A stretch of 64,000 nt of DNA from Boswellia sacra (Eukaryota > Streptophyta > Magnoliopsida > Sapindales > Burseraceae). The notes beneath the pieces were generated by a model. The model was not told where the DNA came from, ran no database searches, and saw only the letters and a program-made list of their open reading frames with translations. A program made the translations under genes and the position numbers. Positions 37,423 to 49,408 of this stretch are shown in pieces (within the stretch, counting starts at the first letter, position 1; every line of letters starts with the position of its first letter). The stretch spans positions 186,001 to 250,000 of the forward strand of contig SNVD02009763.1 in assembly GCA_013180625.2 (NCBI GenBank). Reading direction: 5' to 3'.

Positions 37423-40400
37423 TCAATATTAATATTTTACAATGGTTCTATTTGGATTTCATTTTTTATCTCATTAACTACTATTATAAATTTAAACAAC
37501 AATAAAATAAAAATTAATTAAAAGATCAATAACTAACTGAATGCCTTCACTTAACAAAAATATTATTTTTCTTAATAGTTATCAGCCACTTTTGTAGTTA
37601 TATTATTACAGTAAATTAAAAAAAAAATTGGCTATTATCTATCTTCATATTTATGAACTGTAATTTTATCTTTAATGTATTAGTACTCAAATACTAAGAT
37701 TATGATCTTTGAACACAATTCACTGTTAAAATAATATTTGTTCTTCTGTAACACTAGAAATATAAAATTGTTCTTGTATTGCAATGTATTATATTACTGT
37801 TCAAAGCAAAATCTCATTTCTTTGGATTCATGAAAAATTGGTCTAATAAAAGATTCTTGCTATCAACCTTCATATCACATGATTGAGCCTCTCTTGTCCT
37901 TGGATAAGCAAGTGAAAGTTAAAAGATGATAGCAGAAGTTATGGCATGGTATGGACTTCAAAACTTGTTAACATGTCCATATATGGAAATAACAGTATAT
38001 ATTTGTATTTGAAAACGAAACAAATTAATAAGTCATTGAATTTTTAAACAGTTGATAGAATGCATGATTTATGTCATGATATCCTAAAAACGTTTTTAAT
38101 TTCATTAACCATAAATTTTGTAATATTACATTTCTATTCTAACTAAATTGGAGGTGGGATTGAATGAGATAAAATTTGGGAGCCAGATAAAACCACTTAA
38201 TATTTTATTCTCTAATATAGGGGACCGGAGAATGAATTGTAACAGTTGGGTTTTCAGTATTTTAGGGCCTAATTGTTGGGTCCTGAATCTGAATGGCAGG
38301 CATTTGTTCTCTTCAATTCCATGTTTCGATTTGAAGGAGTAATGCTACATTTAAACTCAAAATATTATTATTTTTTTGTGAATTTTAACTAATGTTCTTA
38401 TATTTCAAACCCAATCCTTACAAGTTCATATCACATTAGCTTGTATGAAAAAAAGGACTTTACATTATTCATTTTGAAAAATTGGTTTACTTCATCTTCC
38501 ACTTATTTCTATTATTCTTGCTTTTTCTTGTCATTTGAACAAACTTCTTACCATTGAGTGTAAGAGGCTTTTAAGCTCGCCCAAATAGTGAAGCCCAAGC
38601 CTAAAACAAATTAATGTCAATCAAATTAGGAACTAATTAGGCTGGGCTCAATTAGTCGGGTCATGAATGAAGTTGCCATGGTTCATTGTGGAGATTTAAA
38701 AGTTGAATACTTCCATTGAGTCTTTATTATTTTATCTCATTATTAGATTCTTCAGATTTATATTAAGCAAATAATCATTCAAATATATATTTTTTAATTT
38801 TAATGTTGAAAAAGGATGATTTGGTATCTAATAGATCTAAAATTATGTGATTATCTTGAAATTTAAAAGAAAAAGAAATATATTTTAATTAATTTTAATA
38901 AAAAAAGCATAGAAATTGGAAAGAGAGAGAGGATGAAGTTGACAAGAAAGGGAGAATGAAATTGGTGTTTTTAGGTATAAAATATGGAAAAGAAATTAGA
39001 GTTACATAAGGAGAAAATGGAAATTTTTATAAGTCAAACACTTGATATATATTAATTACCTTATATATTATATTTATATTACAAATTTACTCTTATTTAA
39101 TTTTAAATTAGATTAATGACATGAAAAATAAATAACACTAATCTAGAAGCTTGAGAAATGCTACCCGAACCCACCCATGAACTATAAATATTTGTTCAAT
39201 AACTAATTTTATCTCATTTATAGTTCCCAAATTGTTGTCGATATTTTACAATTAAAAAATCAAAAAAGAAAGATGATACATAAGAAAGATTGATCTCTCT
39301 TCCAATTTTAAGAGAGAGAGAGAGAGAGGAAAATTTCAGCAAACTCCAAAATTTAGGAGTCCTTTGCAAATATTTCACAGGAACTATTAATATGTTTCTG
39401 AAAGGAATATTAATAATGGATAAATGGACAAAGTAAATCGAAATACATTCAACTATGTTAACGATCAAAGCCCTATGCAAATGATCATTATAAATTAAAG
39501 GAAGAAATACAAGTGCAGAAGTTAAAAGAAAGAAGCCTAGGTTTTAGACGGTGCAGTGCAATGGCTGGCTTAGACCTTTCGATAACCCAATACCGTGTAG
39601 AAAGTCTGAAAAAAAGTCAAAAGAAGTACTATAGTCGATGCAAGCAAACCAATCACACTCCAAGGACCATCGAAATATCTGGATTTAAGTTGACCCATCC
39701 AGCGACGGTGCTTTCCCGTGATGCGGTATCCCTTCTCATAGTCGCGCAAGATCTTCGAAGAGATCATATATTGGAGTTCGAAAGCTATTCCCAAATCATC
39801 AATATGAGTACTTTTTATCTCCTTGAAGAGTTTAAAAACCTCTTCATCACTCTCAACACGATTGTAAAGTATTTTCTTGGCTTGTAGCTCCTTCACATCT
39901 TCGGGTCTATGTATAAGTGAAGCAAGGAAGAAAATATGTTTGCTGACCTCAAATTCATGGCCCCATAAACAAATTTTATAAGCTATCAAGTTGAAAAACT
40001 TGAAGACTGTTTCACTGTCCACAACAATGACAGGAAGGAGTAAAGTTCCATCACTGTATTCAACATCTGTCGAACTACCTTTATGATTACGCTTTATCTC
40101 AAACCCTGCTTCTGTGAGCTCCACAATATTATTAAGATCGAGAGAAAGGTCCTCGTCGGGCGTATGCGGTAGAATTAGATAAAGTAAGCTACGTATGAGC
40201 CACATTAGAATATAACATGGCATACCTATGATTTTCTTCAATAAATTCTTAATTCTCCACACCATGACGTTGTATCTTGCATGAAAAGTGAGTCTTGACC
40301 GTAAAAGGTCGAGAAGATGAGGGGTGTTTTCTTGTTCCATGGTCCAGTGCCTCGTGTTTTCTCGTTCCAGGGTCCAGTGCCTCGTTCCTAGGGGATTCCA

Positions 40401-41895
40401 GGACGTACGACAGATGAAGAATAGGATCGCCTCCTCCAGCTCCTTCCCTTCATAACTTGGTCTAGTCAAGCCTGTTATTAACTTGTGAAGTTGACACGGA
40501 AGTTGGTTCTCCAACAACATTATATCCCTTTGAAGTGGGGATTTGTCAGTGACAGCTAGTACAATTTCCATTTCATTGAAACTCAGATATATTGATCGCC
40601 CAACATACATAAAATATATGAAATGGAGCACTACACACCCATCTAAGAGAAACATATATTCCAGGTAAGCTCATCAGCATCCTTATACTTGTTTATTGCA
40701 TCCGCCTCGTAGTACATCACCAAATCTTGAATCTTCTCTTTAATTGTGCGGAACAATAATTCCTTTTCCACCCCGTGGTGTTCGAGGAACGTTGCAGCTA
40801 AGTTGATCTTCATCTCTTCCGTCACTTTGAGATTTGTATTTTGATGGTGGTAGGGACCAATTGAAACCACCGTTGGTTGGAAGTATTTCTTCAAATCTGG
40901 TTTGTCCCGCAGCACTTGTGGAACCCTTGGTATCTTTGGTTTGCAATTATCACCTCCTGCTGTGTTTCAAGGCATCACCCAAAGATTTGAGCTTCTGCAT
41001 AACATAGTCGCTCAGATCTCCCATTAAATTATTCACTGCGATGATTTGGTGATCCACCAAACTTGTGTCGGTACTAGTTTCTCCTGCGCTAGCCATGAAA
41101 ATCCTATAGTTGACAAAACGCCACAACTATTTTCTAAGAATTTGTCTGTCTGGATTTAATACAACACACATACAAAGACAAGTAGCAGTGCAGGGTTGAA
41201 GATGTTGAGGCTTAAAAAGGATTAAAGTGGTTGCAGGAAGTAGTAGTGAAGGGTACATGAGTAATTATTGGGGATTGAGTTTGGGATCATTACGCGTAAG
41301 GTGCGTTGAATGAGTGAAAGAAGACCAGAAAAGGGAAAATAAATATGAAGGAAAAGACTGAAGTGAGAGGAGAATATGAACGAAGAAAGAAACAATTTTT
41401 ACTCGAAACGTGTCTCATTTTAACACGCAAATTTTCAAGGACAGAATTATTTACGAAAGGGGCCCCATTATTACGGGATATTTTTTCAATTTTTCAAAAG
41501 TTCTGTGACAGGCATATCTAATAATTTTGTCGTCATGAAAAATGGCGTTTTCATACAGCAAAATTTTCATGCTGATCCGATTACAATTTTTCTTTAATGG
41601 ACCAACGTGTCTCCATAATGGAATATGACAAAATTGATTTATAAGGTGCGTCTCCCTTATGTAAAGTTGGATAGGCTGATACGTCATCGTTGTGACATCA
41701 TCTGTCCCTATCTGTTTTCGATATCTCCAAAATGGGCCGTAAGCGGAATCCAATTCAACAATTGAGGATGTTTGGCATGAGTGAGCCAATACATTCTGGA
41801 TTTCTTCACGGACTAACGTTGTCTCATGAAATAATTTTTTGTTTTTTATTATTTGATGAGACAAATCTCTTCTACGAATTTTTAACAAAAGGCAT
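37423..41895. repeat. Duplication unit A (DUF247 unit, copy without later insertions)
   Basis: From about 37423 the sequence aligns by eye with the stretch starting at about 49453: both read TATTAATATTTTA, then TGGTTCTATT, then CTTCACTTAACAAAAATATT and TTTTTCTTAATAGTTAT. Similarity continues in order through CAATTCCATGTTT (about 38317 and 50547), the stretch before AAGAAAGATT (39282 and 52423), CAGCAAACTC (39337 and 60169) and the DUF247 coding region (39570 onward and 61082 onward). Unit A lacks four insertions seen in unit B, so it approximates the ancestral arrangement. Divergence is considerable, so the duplication is old. Confidence 0.88.
39570..41095 (-). pseudogene. DUF247 protein gene, copy A, frameshifted
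   Basis: Plant DUF247 proteins are about 400-550 aa, usually intronless, with a C-terminal membrane helix; their molecular role is poorly known. Reading minus from 41095: MASAGETSTDTSLVDHQIIA, then QKLKSLGDALKH. A frame change near 40967 leads to KPKIPRVPQVLRDKPDLKKY and VVSIGPYHH, the family's conserved start. A second change near 40648, apparently an extra AT (AATATATG for AATATG), precedes FLLDGCVVL. The frame then stays open to the stop at 39570 through LLENQLPCQLHKLITGL, WDNxV-like middle segments and the C-terminal helix (WSVIGLLASTIVLLLTFFQ). Two frameshifts make a full product unlikely, unless they are assembly errors in an otherwise complete gene. Confidence 0.85.
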
Positions 41896-43136
41896 TAAAG
41901 AAGTAAGTGAAGCTTACCTTATAGTACATGTTAGCATGATAAATTTTCTTCATCAATAAAATTATGACAATTCATTTTTTTTGTTTAATTTTTTTAAAAG
42001 GAAGAAGTATGGTGTTTAGAATAAATAACTTTACTATTTGATTTTTATCGTTAATTTTATTGTTTAACTACAATTTTCATTTTTAGGATATATCGAATAC
42101 AATAAGAATTTGATTTTATTCTATTTTCTTCTATTTAGTTCAATTATTTTAACAAGATTAGAATTGTATAACTATAAATAGTTTGTTATATATGGTTTGT
42201 TGTTATCAATATATTAGTAATAATATTTGGAATATAACCCTTTGGAGATTTTTTTTTCATCATTAATTTCAACAATCAGCATGACATTTGATTAATAGAG
42301 AGGGCATAATTTACTAATCTTTAATTTTCCAAATGGTTGTCTATAATTTTCAATTAAAATATGATAAAAAATATATCTAACGAAGATTATCTGTTGGTAG
42401 TCTCAATTTCAAAAAGAAGGAAGTTTCCAGCCCAAGCAATAGATCTAAACTTTTGGTGCAGACAAAGACACAATTTATACACAATAACATGCGCCTTTAC
42501 ACGTGCTCAGATCATAGCATAGGTGATGAACGGTTCAGCTGAATTCTACACTTTAGTAAAAGTAATTCTTACCTTTCATTAGTATTCTTTGGCAGTTGCA
42601 GTATTTGTGAGATCATTGTGTACGTTCTTGTTTTGTTGACTCATCAATTGTGATTGTGTTGCTTCTGAACCCAATAAAATTAAGAGTGGCATCTCTTTTT
42701 ATAAATTAATTATACAAATTTATTCATATAAATTTAATTATGTAATATTATTGAATAATTATTATATTATTCATATTAATTAATTTAATTAAAATTTAAA
42801 ATCTGTTCATCTAATTAAATCATGATACATCAATTTAATTATGTAATACTATTGAATGATTATCATATCATTCATATTAATTAATTTAATCAAAATTTAA
42901 AAGCTACTCATCTAATTAAATCATGATACATTAATTTATATAAATAAATTTGTATAGAGAGTTAATAAGAATAAAATTATTCTAAAATTATTACTTGCTT
43001 GTTATTGCTTTCCACCTTGGCTGCTAACTCATATCATTTTCAATAAATGAGGATGTGTAAGAGGTTTGGTCATGCAGTTTGGGATGAGAGCAATAAGCAA
43101 AGTAGTTGTTAACTGGAAAACGTGAAAAACGTGAAG
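41896..43136. other. AT-rich spacer between unit A and gypsy fragment
   Basis: No gene recognised. It contains the inverted-repeat element at 42711-42956. The open stretch at 41451-41888 (minus), just inside unit A, has no family resemblance. Confidence 0.4.
42711..42956. repeat. Inverted-repeat element with internal tandem duplication
   Basis: The ends are 24-bp inverted repeats with one mismatch: left TATACAAATTTATTCATATA (42711 onward) and its reverse complement at 42933-42956. Between them lie two direct copies of a unit of about 101 bp, at 42731-42831 and 42832-42932, both containing TCTAATTAAATCATGATACAT and TTCATATTAATTAATTTAAT. It is probably a small MITE whose centre was duplicated. 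Target duplication is unclear because the flanks are AT-rich. Confidence 0.75.
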
Positions 43137-43260
43137 GAACCTTTTGATTTGGACACTAAAATCTCAAATGCCTTGGTCTCGACAAAGACCTCTCGATTTG
43201 GGCACTCAAAATTCCCAAATGCCATGGTCCCATCAGGAACCCTTTTATTTGGGCATACAA
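43137..43260. repeat. Short tandem repeat of about 52 bp, 2.4 copies
   Basis: Three successive diverged copies are marked by TTTTGATTTGGACACT, CTCGATTTGGGCACTC and TTTTATTTGGGCATAC. The first two also share CTCAAATGCC(T/A)TGGTC-like sequence. The array abuts the left side of the gypsy fragment and may be part of that element. Confidence 0.7.
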
Positions 43261-43739
43261 TCAACAGTAAAGAAATAATTAATTAGCAAATATTTTCACA
43301 CAATTTTTTGCACAAAAAACATTGCTCCATTCCCTTTATTCCCTTTGGGCCTTTCTGAACCATACAGTTATGAGCATACAAAAGGTTTTACACGTAATGT
43401 TTCAGGCTATAGTCATACAAAAACTTCATATATGACTCCCCTCCTGTGAAGCATAATATTTTTTAAGTTGGAGAATGTCCCAAGGTTTAGAATTTGCTTA
43501 CAATCCAATGTGACCAAAAGGTAAAATCGCTTGCCCAAGTCCTTCTTGCTCTGTCATGGTCCTTCCCAATCTATATCTGCTTTGGTCACCACCATCCGAA
43601 TTGGTTGGGCCCCTACCATATAGCATGATTTCCCACGCATGGTACATATATGTTTTCTGTCATTAATTTTTGCTATGTTCCTTACTTTGGGCCCCTCTAT
43701 TCCTGGTTCTGTCAATGTTACAGGTTGTCATAAGATTTG

Positions 43740-45174
43740 TCCTTACTCTTGCTCAACTTCTCTTGGGTCTTCTGCCACATAACCAATCAACATCCCTTTT
43801 TTAATTATAATCTCTATATGGGTTCTGAGGTTTTTGCAATCGCTTATCAAGTGCCCATAGTTTTCATGAAACGAGCAGTATACGCTCTTATCCTGGGTGG
43901 ACCCTTCCGACAAAGGTTTGGGTGTCCTGAAAATGCTTCCATCCTGGTTTTGCTGACAAATCTCCACGGTTAAAGCCTTTAATGGTATTAGAGGGAGTTT
44001 TGGTCTCCCTGTATCTAGCCTCTGCCACTTCTGGTCCCCTCCTACAGGTTCTGTTCACCCTTTTTTTCATCTTACAAATAGTTGTCCCATATTTTGTTCC
44101 CCTGTAACTGCTAAGGCATATCCATGTTATTGGGCGGCTTCCTTCTCTTCCAAGCAAATCCACCCCTTCACATTGGCTACAATTTTCTCCATCTTTCTTA
44201 TGCCCTTCCGCATTAAATACTAATGGAATTTGGTTCCAGTCCTCACCGTATATTTGAAAGCACCAGCCTTCGAGTCATATTTTTTCACCTGATTGAGCTC
44301 GTTGTTAAACCTAGCCATGAACTCTCATAACTTCTCTCCTTGAGCTTGTTTAGGGATTAGAGGTATGTGATGGTCCTCGGTTGCCTTCTGTTCCTCAGAT
44401 ACTGAGAGAGGAACACTCGTGCCAACTCATTGAAGTTAGTAATCGACTCTGGTAGCATCAACCTAAACCATCTCAGAGCTGACCAACTAAGAGATGTAGG
44501 AAAACCCTGTAGAGCAGAGCATCATAGAGGTCTTTAGGGTGATTTTCTGACGATAATGGAAAAAATGTTCTTCTAAGTCTCCTCCCCCATCAAACAGTTT
44601 CAGGGGTGGCACGATGAAATTCTCTGGTTTTAAAACATTGTTTATATGGTCAAAAAAAGGGTGTTTGGCTTATTTTCTGGACAGTAAGTGATATGGACCT
44701 AAGGGGGTCTACTGTGGCTAGATCTCTCATCCTATTCTCCACCATATAGTTCACCTCTACCATTACCTTATCAAACATCTCCAGGTTTAAATCTATGGGT
44801 CTTTTTCTATTTGGGTTAGGGTTCTATTAAGGGTTACCTTCGCCTTTCTTTGCTTCTTAGCTTTGTCAGGAAGAGGTTTTCCTACGCTTGGTTGCACTCT
44901 TTGCTACCTCTTACCCTTCTTTTCTCCTATTGTTCTATGTTCCCTTGATTTTCTTACAGAGCTCTATGTTTTCTTTTCTAACATTCTTTAACTACTTTCT
45001 CAGTTCTACAACCGTAGGATCAATTCTCCCAAGATTTTTCTCTGGCTGAGAAGTTTCTTCAACCACGTGAGATTTTAAAACCACTATTTCTTTCTCGTTA
45101 CAGAGTCAAAAATGAGATGGTTTTTTGTTCTATAACCTTGTTGAGAGTTATATGATTCCACAAACGATGCCAAT
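43740..45174 (-). pseudogene. Ty3/gypsy gag remnant
   Basis: Minus-strand pieces, in order from the right: MFDKVMVEVNYMVENRMRDL near 44790, then ENFIVPPLKLFDGGGDLEEH near 44610, then SWSALRWFRLMLPESITNFN with ELARVFLSQYLRNRR near 44400-44490, and near 43740-43910 CSFHENYGHLISDCKNLRTH, a typical zinc-knuckle-like Cx2Hx4Hx4C motif. This is the plant retrotransposon gag pattern (usually FxxPxxxxYDGTxDPxEH, then GxALxWF). Several frame changes and stops separate the pieces. No protease, reverse transcriptase or integrase follows to the left, so the element is truncated after gag. The primer-binding-type sequence TTGGCATCGTTTGTGG (minus strand) sits directly next to the LTR end at 45175. Confidence 0.85.
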
Positions 45175-46121
45175 TGAAGGTACAGAAATTCGTACCTCCA
45201 AGTTGGGCGGATTACTGATTCATTCTCAACTCTTTAACTATGTAATGGCTTACACAAATCCAATCTCATTTCTGATTTATTGTTGCTCCACCAGACAGAA
45301 GGGGTATGGGTACCTATAAAGGCACTTCGATGCTAAAGTCAAATCCCACATTTTGTATGAATAAGTAAGGGTTATATAATCTAAAACAAAACTGAATCCA
45401 AACAAGAATGAAGAATCCAACTGAAAATAAATAAAAGATGGAGAGAGAGAAGGTTGCGAGAGCTCCAAGAAAGGTTTTTTTTTTTTTTGTATATTGGCAT
45501 GTTTCTGATTGAATCTCCATTTTAAAGCTGATTTTCCCTCTATTGATCCTCATTACAAGCCTCCATTCTTTTCCCCAAGGCCATTGTCAAGCTCCCTTTT
45601 TACCTCTGACGTCTCACCATTCTTGGATTGCTTCCTACAGTATTTATTTCCTCTTTTGGCTTTCTTCTCTTCAGAACACTGCCTCTTGACCTCCATGGCA
45701 TTTTTAGCCCCTTGGTTTGGTTTGTAGCCAGTTGTTTTCCCCTATTTCCCACTTCCATTCTCCTTATTACCTGCTATATAAAGACGTGCCTTTCCTCCTT
45801 GTCTAGTGCCCATGGTTTCCCTTCTGGTTTCTTGGTCTTTTCCTCTTTGAAATTTGAATTTACTTGCTGCCTCTCTCTCACACGTGAAGCTCTTTGCACA
45901 TATAAATGCTAGCAAGTTTTTTGTCCTTCCTCACTGATTATCCTACTTATTTGTCTCTTCTCAGCAAATCAAAGTAAGTAAATGGGCTAGTGAGTTCAAT
46001 TATAAAGGCTGGGTTGGTAAAAATTCGAATGGGCCTCCATGAATTTATATTCCAAGCCATGATAGGCCAGGCTTTGGATTGCTTTTGGGCTTGGTCCCCA
46101 GTGTCAAAATTTTTCCCTTCA
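45175..46121 (-). mobile_element. 5' LTR of the truncated gypsy element
   Basis: On the minus strand the LTR runs from TGAAGGGAAAAATTTTG (46121) to TTCTGTACCTTCA (45175), with matching TGAAGG/CCTTCA ends. Its inner end is followed by a TGGCATCGTTTGTGG motif like those after 5' LTRs of Tat/Athila-type gypsy elements. The same LTR occurs in the opposite orientation at 50643-51507, with collinear blocks such as TTTCTTGGAGCTCTC, CATCTTTTAT and CCAACTTG(G)AGGTAC. The 947 bp length is given by those ends; the outer end is less certain than the inner one. Confidence 0.75.
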
Positions 46122-46494
46122 AGAACCAATCCAGTTGCTTTTTGCCACCAAAAATTTTTCTCACTTGAAGTTGATTTAAACCAGTCATTGGATGAAAATG
46201 AATAAAATTGGTCTTGTATCTGTAATCCTACTATTGTGCCTTTCCATTTTAGAGTTAGCTACCAAAGGAATATTGTTCACCTACTACAAGTTTCCAAATT
46301 TGCAATAGAAAAGCATTATGTTCTCCCTATGTAGATGAAGAAATTAAATCTGTAAGCTGTTTAATTCTCTTGCCCATAACACATAACACCTGTGTTTTAC
46401 AGCTCCAAGTATTACAAGGTCCACCAAAGCTTCCTGCACCCTTATTGCTAACAAGAATATTTTGTCCATCCTTTGGATAAAATATTCTTCTTCT
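46122..46494. other. Spacer
   Basis: No gene or repeat recognised between the LTR and the Harbinger-like element. Confidence 0.35.
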
Positions 46495-46497
46495 TAA

Positions 46498-47615
46498 GGG
46501 GCGTTTGGTATGCGGAGTTATCCACGCGGGAATGAGAAACTTAAGCCAACTCCATGTTTGGTTTTCTTATCGTGTTTTTAAACCCCTTAATCTACCTTTC
46601 TCACAGTTTTCAGATTACAGCGTAATGAGGTAATATGAAACCCATTCATCACATGAGTTTCACATTACTGGGAATCCTAATCCCATCACTACGGGAACAA
46701 TTCAACACCAGCAAATGAATCTCATCTCCAAAATTAGAACATTACCGCCAACAAAAACTTCTTCCCTTCTCTCCCAAAATCCCATTTCAACTCATTAAAC
46801 CAAAATCACAAATTCAAAACCATAAAACATCAAATAATAAAACTTAAATTAAAAAAAAATAGAGAGAACTGGATGGCCGTGGGTCGTGGAGGCAGCTGTG
46901 GGTGGCGATAGAATATGGTGGTGGTGGTGGTGGTGGGTGATGGTGGTGTTGGCTGTGTTTGATGGTGCTGGGCTGTTGCTACCATGGGTGATGGCAATTA
47001 CAAGGATTGGCTATGAGTGGCGATGACAAGACGCCGATGATGAAGGGCTGCTGCTGGTCGGTGATGGCAGCGACAATGTGGCAACGTTGAGGGCTGGTTG
47101 TTGCCGGCGATGGAGTAACAAGGCAGGGATGAGAAAATTGGCGATGAAGAAGAAGAGAAGAAGAAAATGGAAAAATGAGTTTGCTTGAAACCGTTTCTAA
47201 GGCAAGAAATGAGGAAAAAATAAATTTGTTTTCCTTTTTAATAGCATAACATTTATAACATATATATAATAAATGTAAAAATTTTCAAAATTAGCACATT
47301 AAAAAAGTTAAAAATAATTTTATATTAAATTATTTTATTTCATATTATAATATAAAATAAAATAAATATTTTTGAAATATTGAACAGAAATTTAATAATA
47401 AAATTTATTAACATATTATAAATAAAATTAACACATTTATATTTCTGTATATAACCAAACACAGTCATTTGATTCCCGTAGTAATCAAAGAAAAGATTTC
47501 TATTATCAATCAAACATAATAATATTAGTTTCTCAGATATCAGATTCTCATAATCACTTTTCCAGTAATTTGAATCCCATTCCCATAAAAGTAAACCCCT
47601 ATATCAAACGCCTCC
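46498..47615. mobile_element. PIF/Harbinger-like (Tourist-type) element, 1.1 kb
   Basis: The left end is GGGGCGTTTGGTATGCGG. The right end, read as reverse complement, is GGAGGCGTTTGATATAGG. The 3-bp target duplication TAA lies at 46495-46497 and 47616-47618, as expected for PIF/Harbinger. The interior has a GC-rich block at about 46870-47110 with GGTGGT and GGCGATG repeats, unlike the AT-rich arms; this may be captured host sequence. No transposase is encoded. A diverged relative of its right arm is present at 60313-61053. Confidence 0.8.
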
Positions 47616-47618
47616 TAA

Positions 47619-49408
47619 GAGCCATCCATGTTCACTATCTCTTATTATGAGACTTTGTAGCCAAATATTGCATTGAAGAATCACTTTTAAACATGTCAAC
47701 AACATTTTTTCCTTTCTAAAGAAATTTATAGAATTCATTTGTGACCCTAGGCCCAAGCCCAAATGTCTGCATAAGCTGCCTAGCTTCAGATTTGTCAAGG
47801 GAAAATATAGAGGCCCAAAAGGCTGAGGAGCCAGCCCTTGACTCCTATTCGCCCGACAAGTCCATTTCAATATGCTAGCAACTACAAATAAAGACAAAAG
47901 AGGTATGGGTAATCAAGGCTTGAGACAAAATTTGCTAATAATTAAGGCAGCAACTGGACCTCACCAAGAAAGAGAAAGAAATTAAAAAAAAAAAAAGCAA
48001 AATAAAAAATATTTACAAAGAGAGAAGAGGAGAGGGAAAAATGGACGCTGGACCAAATAGGGAAAGATGATGATCAGAAAAAGGAATCTAGGCGAAGAGA
48101 AGGATAAAAAGTGGTAAAGGGGAGAGATCGATGGGAGTTCGAGAAGGAGATATCGTGGTAGCTAGGCAAGGAAAAGCAGAGAAGGCATTCACACATATTA
48201 AGGGACTGATTATTTTTCTATGTAAAATTTGAATTTTACTGAATTTTAAACTTCAGATTTTTTTTATATTGATTGTTTTTGGGACTGAACACTTTTTTTC
48301 AGATAAAACATATGAATAAAAAAAGTTATATTTTTTAATTTTTATATTAATAAGAAAAGATCCCAATGAATTACCTATTTTTTTATGTTCTAAAATGCTT
48401 TTGAAATTTTTATTTTCCTATTTTGTTAAATCTTTAAACATTCTTTCTTGTCTTTTCCTATATTTTTTGAACACTTATTTATTAATTTTTAATTACATAG
48501 TAACTGAAAAAAATTTTATAAGTAAAAGCATATATGTCAAATTAATAGTTTTAATATGTTTTTAGTTATTAAAAACAATCCACTTAAGATCTATTATCAG
48601 ATCTTAAAAATTAAAAAAAAAATCATATAATTCAAACATTTGTATCCAAATCTGTTCAGATTTAAAAAAAAAAAAGGCACCGCATAAGCCAAGAGAACCC
48701 CTAGAGAATGCTCAGAGCTCTTCTCACCTTTTTCACCAAATCCACTGTTATTGTAGCTTAATCACACACTCACTGTATTTACCGTCTTTGATTTAAAGAT
48801 TAGTCTATCTAAGGACCTGGTCTTGACGTCGGGATGCCACTGCAGATACTTAACCTTTGTGTTATGTCATTCACTTGAAAGCATGTCGCGTGCATACCAT
48901 TCAAAGAGCTGATTTGAGTTGGTATTACAACCCTGGCCTAAAAGTAAGGCGCGGAGAACGATTCCTTCCCCATTAATTTCTATAGAAACCTCAACGTTCT
49001 TGGAAAATATCTGTTTAGAGTTCTTTTTGTTTGGATTCGACATATCTATGAAAGCCAACGCTACTTGCTGGCTTCTTTTATCGCATTTTTGCCCTTTAAA
49101 GCTAGTTTTATACGGTATGCATTGGTGTCGGCTCTTTTTATGACAATTTTGCCCTTTAAAGCTAGGTTTAGCTTGTCTTTAGTCATGTGCAATCATTTGG
49201 TGGGTTGCAGCCATTCCATCCTTCGAATGAAGTTTTAAGGATGGTCAATAGATTCATGGTCATATTTGGGAAGATAGTTATTATTTTAGTATAAACGTTG
49301 ATTGATGGCTCAATTCCGGCTTGAAGCCGAAAATTGGCAGCAACAAAAATTTGGAGCACTAGCATAGATGGACAGATGAGGTCCGACATTGACTTCGAGG
49401 CCCGATAT
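47619..49408. other. Spacer before unit B
   Basis: No gene recognised. It contains an A-rich stretch at 47978-48010, purine-rich sequence at 48010-48190, and the short direct repeat at 49072-49170. Open frames here (for example 47604-47897 minus) have no family match. Confidence 0.4.
49074..49170. repeat. Short direct repeat, unit about 60 bp
   Basis: Two copies of TTTTGCCCTTTAAAGCTAG(G/-)TTTA, each preceded by CTTTTTATxxCA-like sequence, lie about 63 bp apart near 49080-49110 and 49140-49170. They look like a local duplication. Confidence 0.65.

Noticed and set aside
41451..41888. 145-codon open frame on the minus strand upstream of DUF247 copy A
   Set aside because: No recognisable domain, no support from unit B, and composition like the surrounding spacer. 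It may be chance.
43137..43260. Repeats of about 52 bp as a CRISPR array
   Set aside because: Diverged head-to-tail copies without spacers, in a plant genome next to a retroelement.
45125..46205. Overlapping frames in the gypsy LTR on both strands
   Set aside because: They lie inside an LTR that recurs at 50.6-51.5 kb, where the frames are not conserved.
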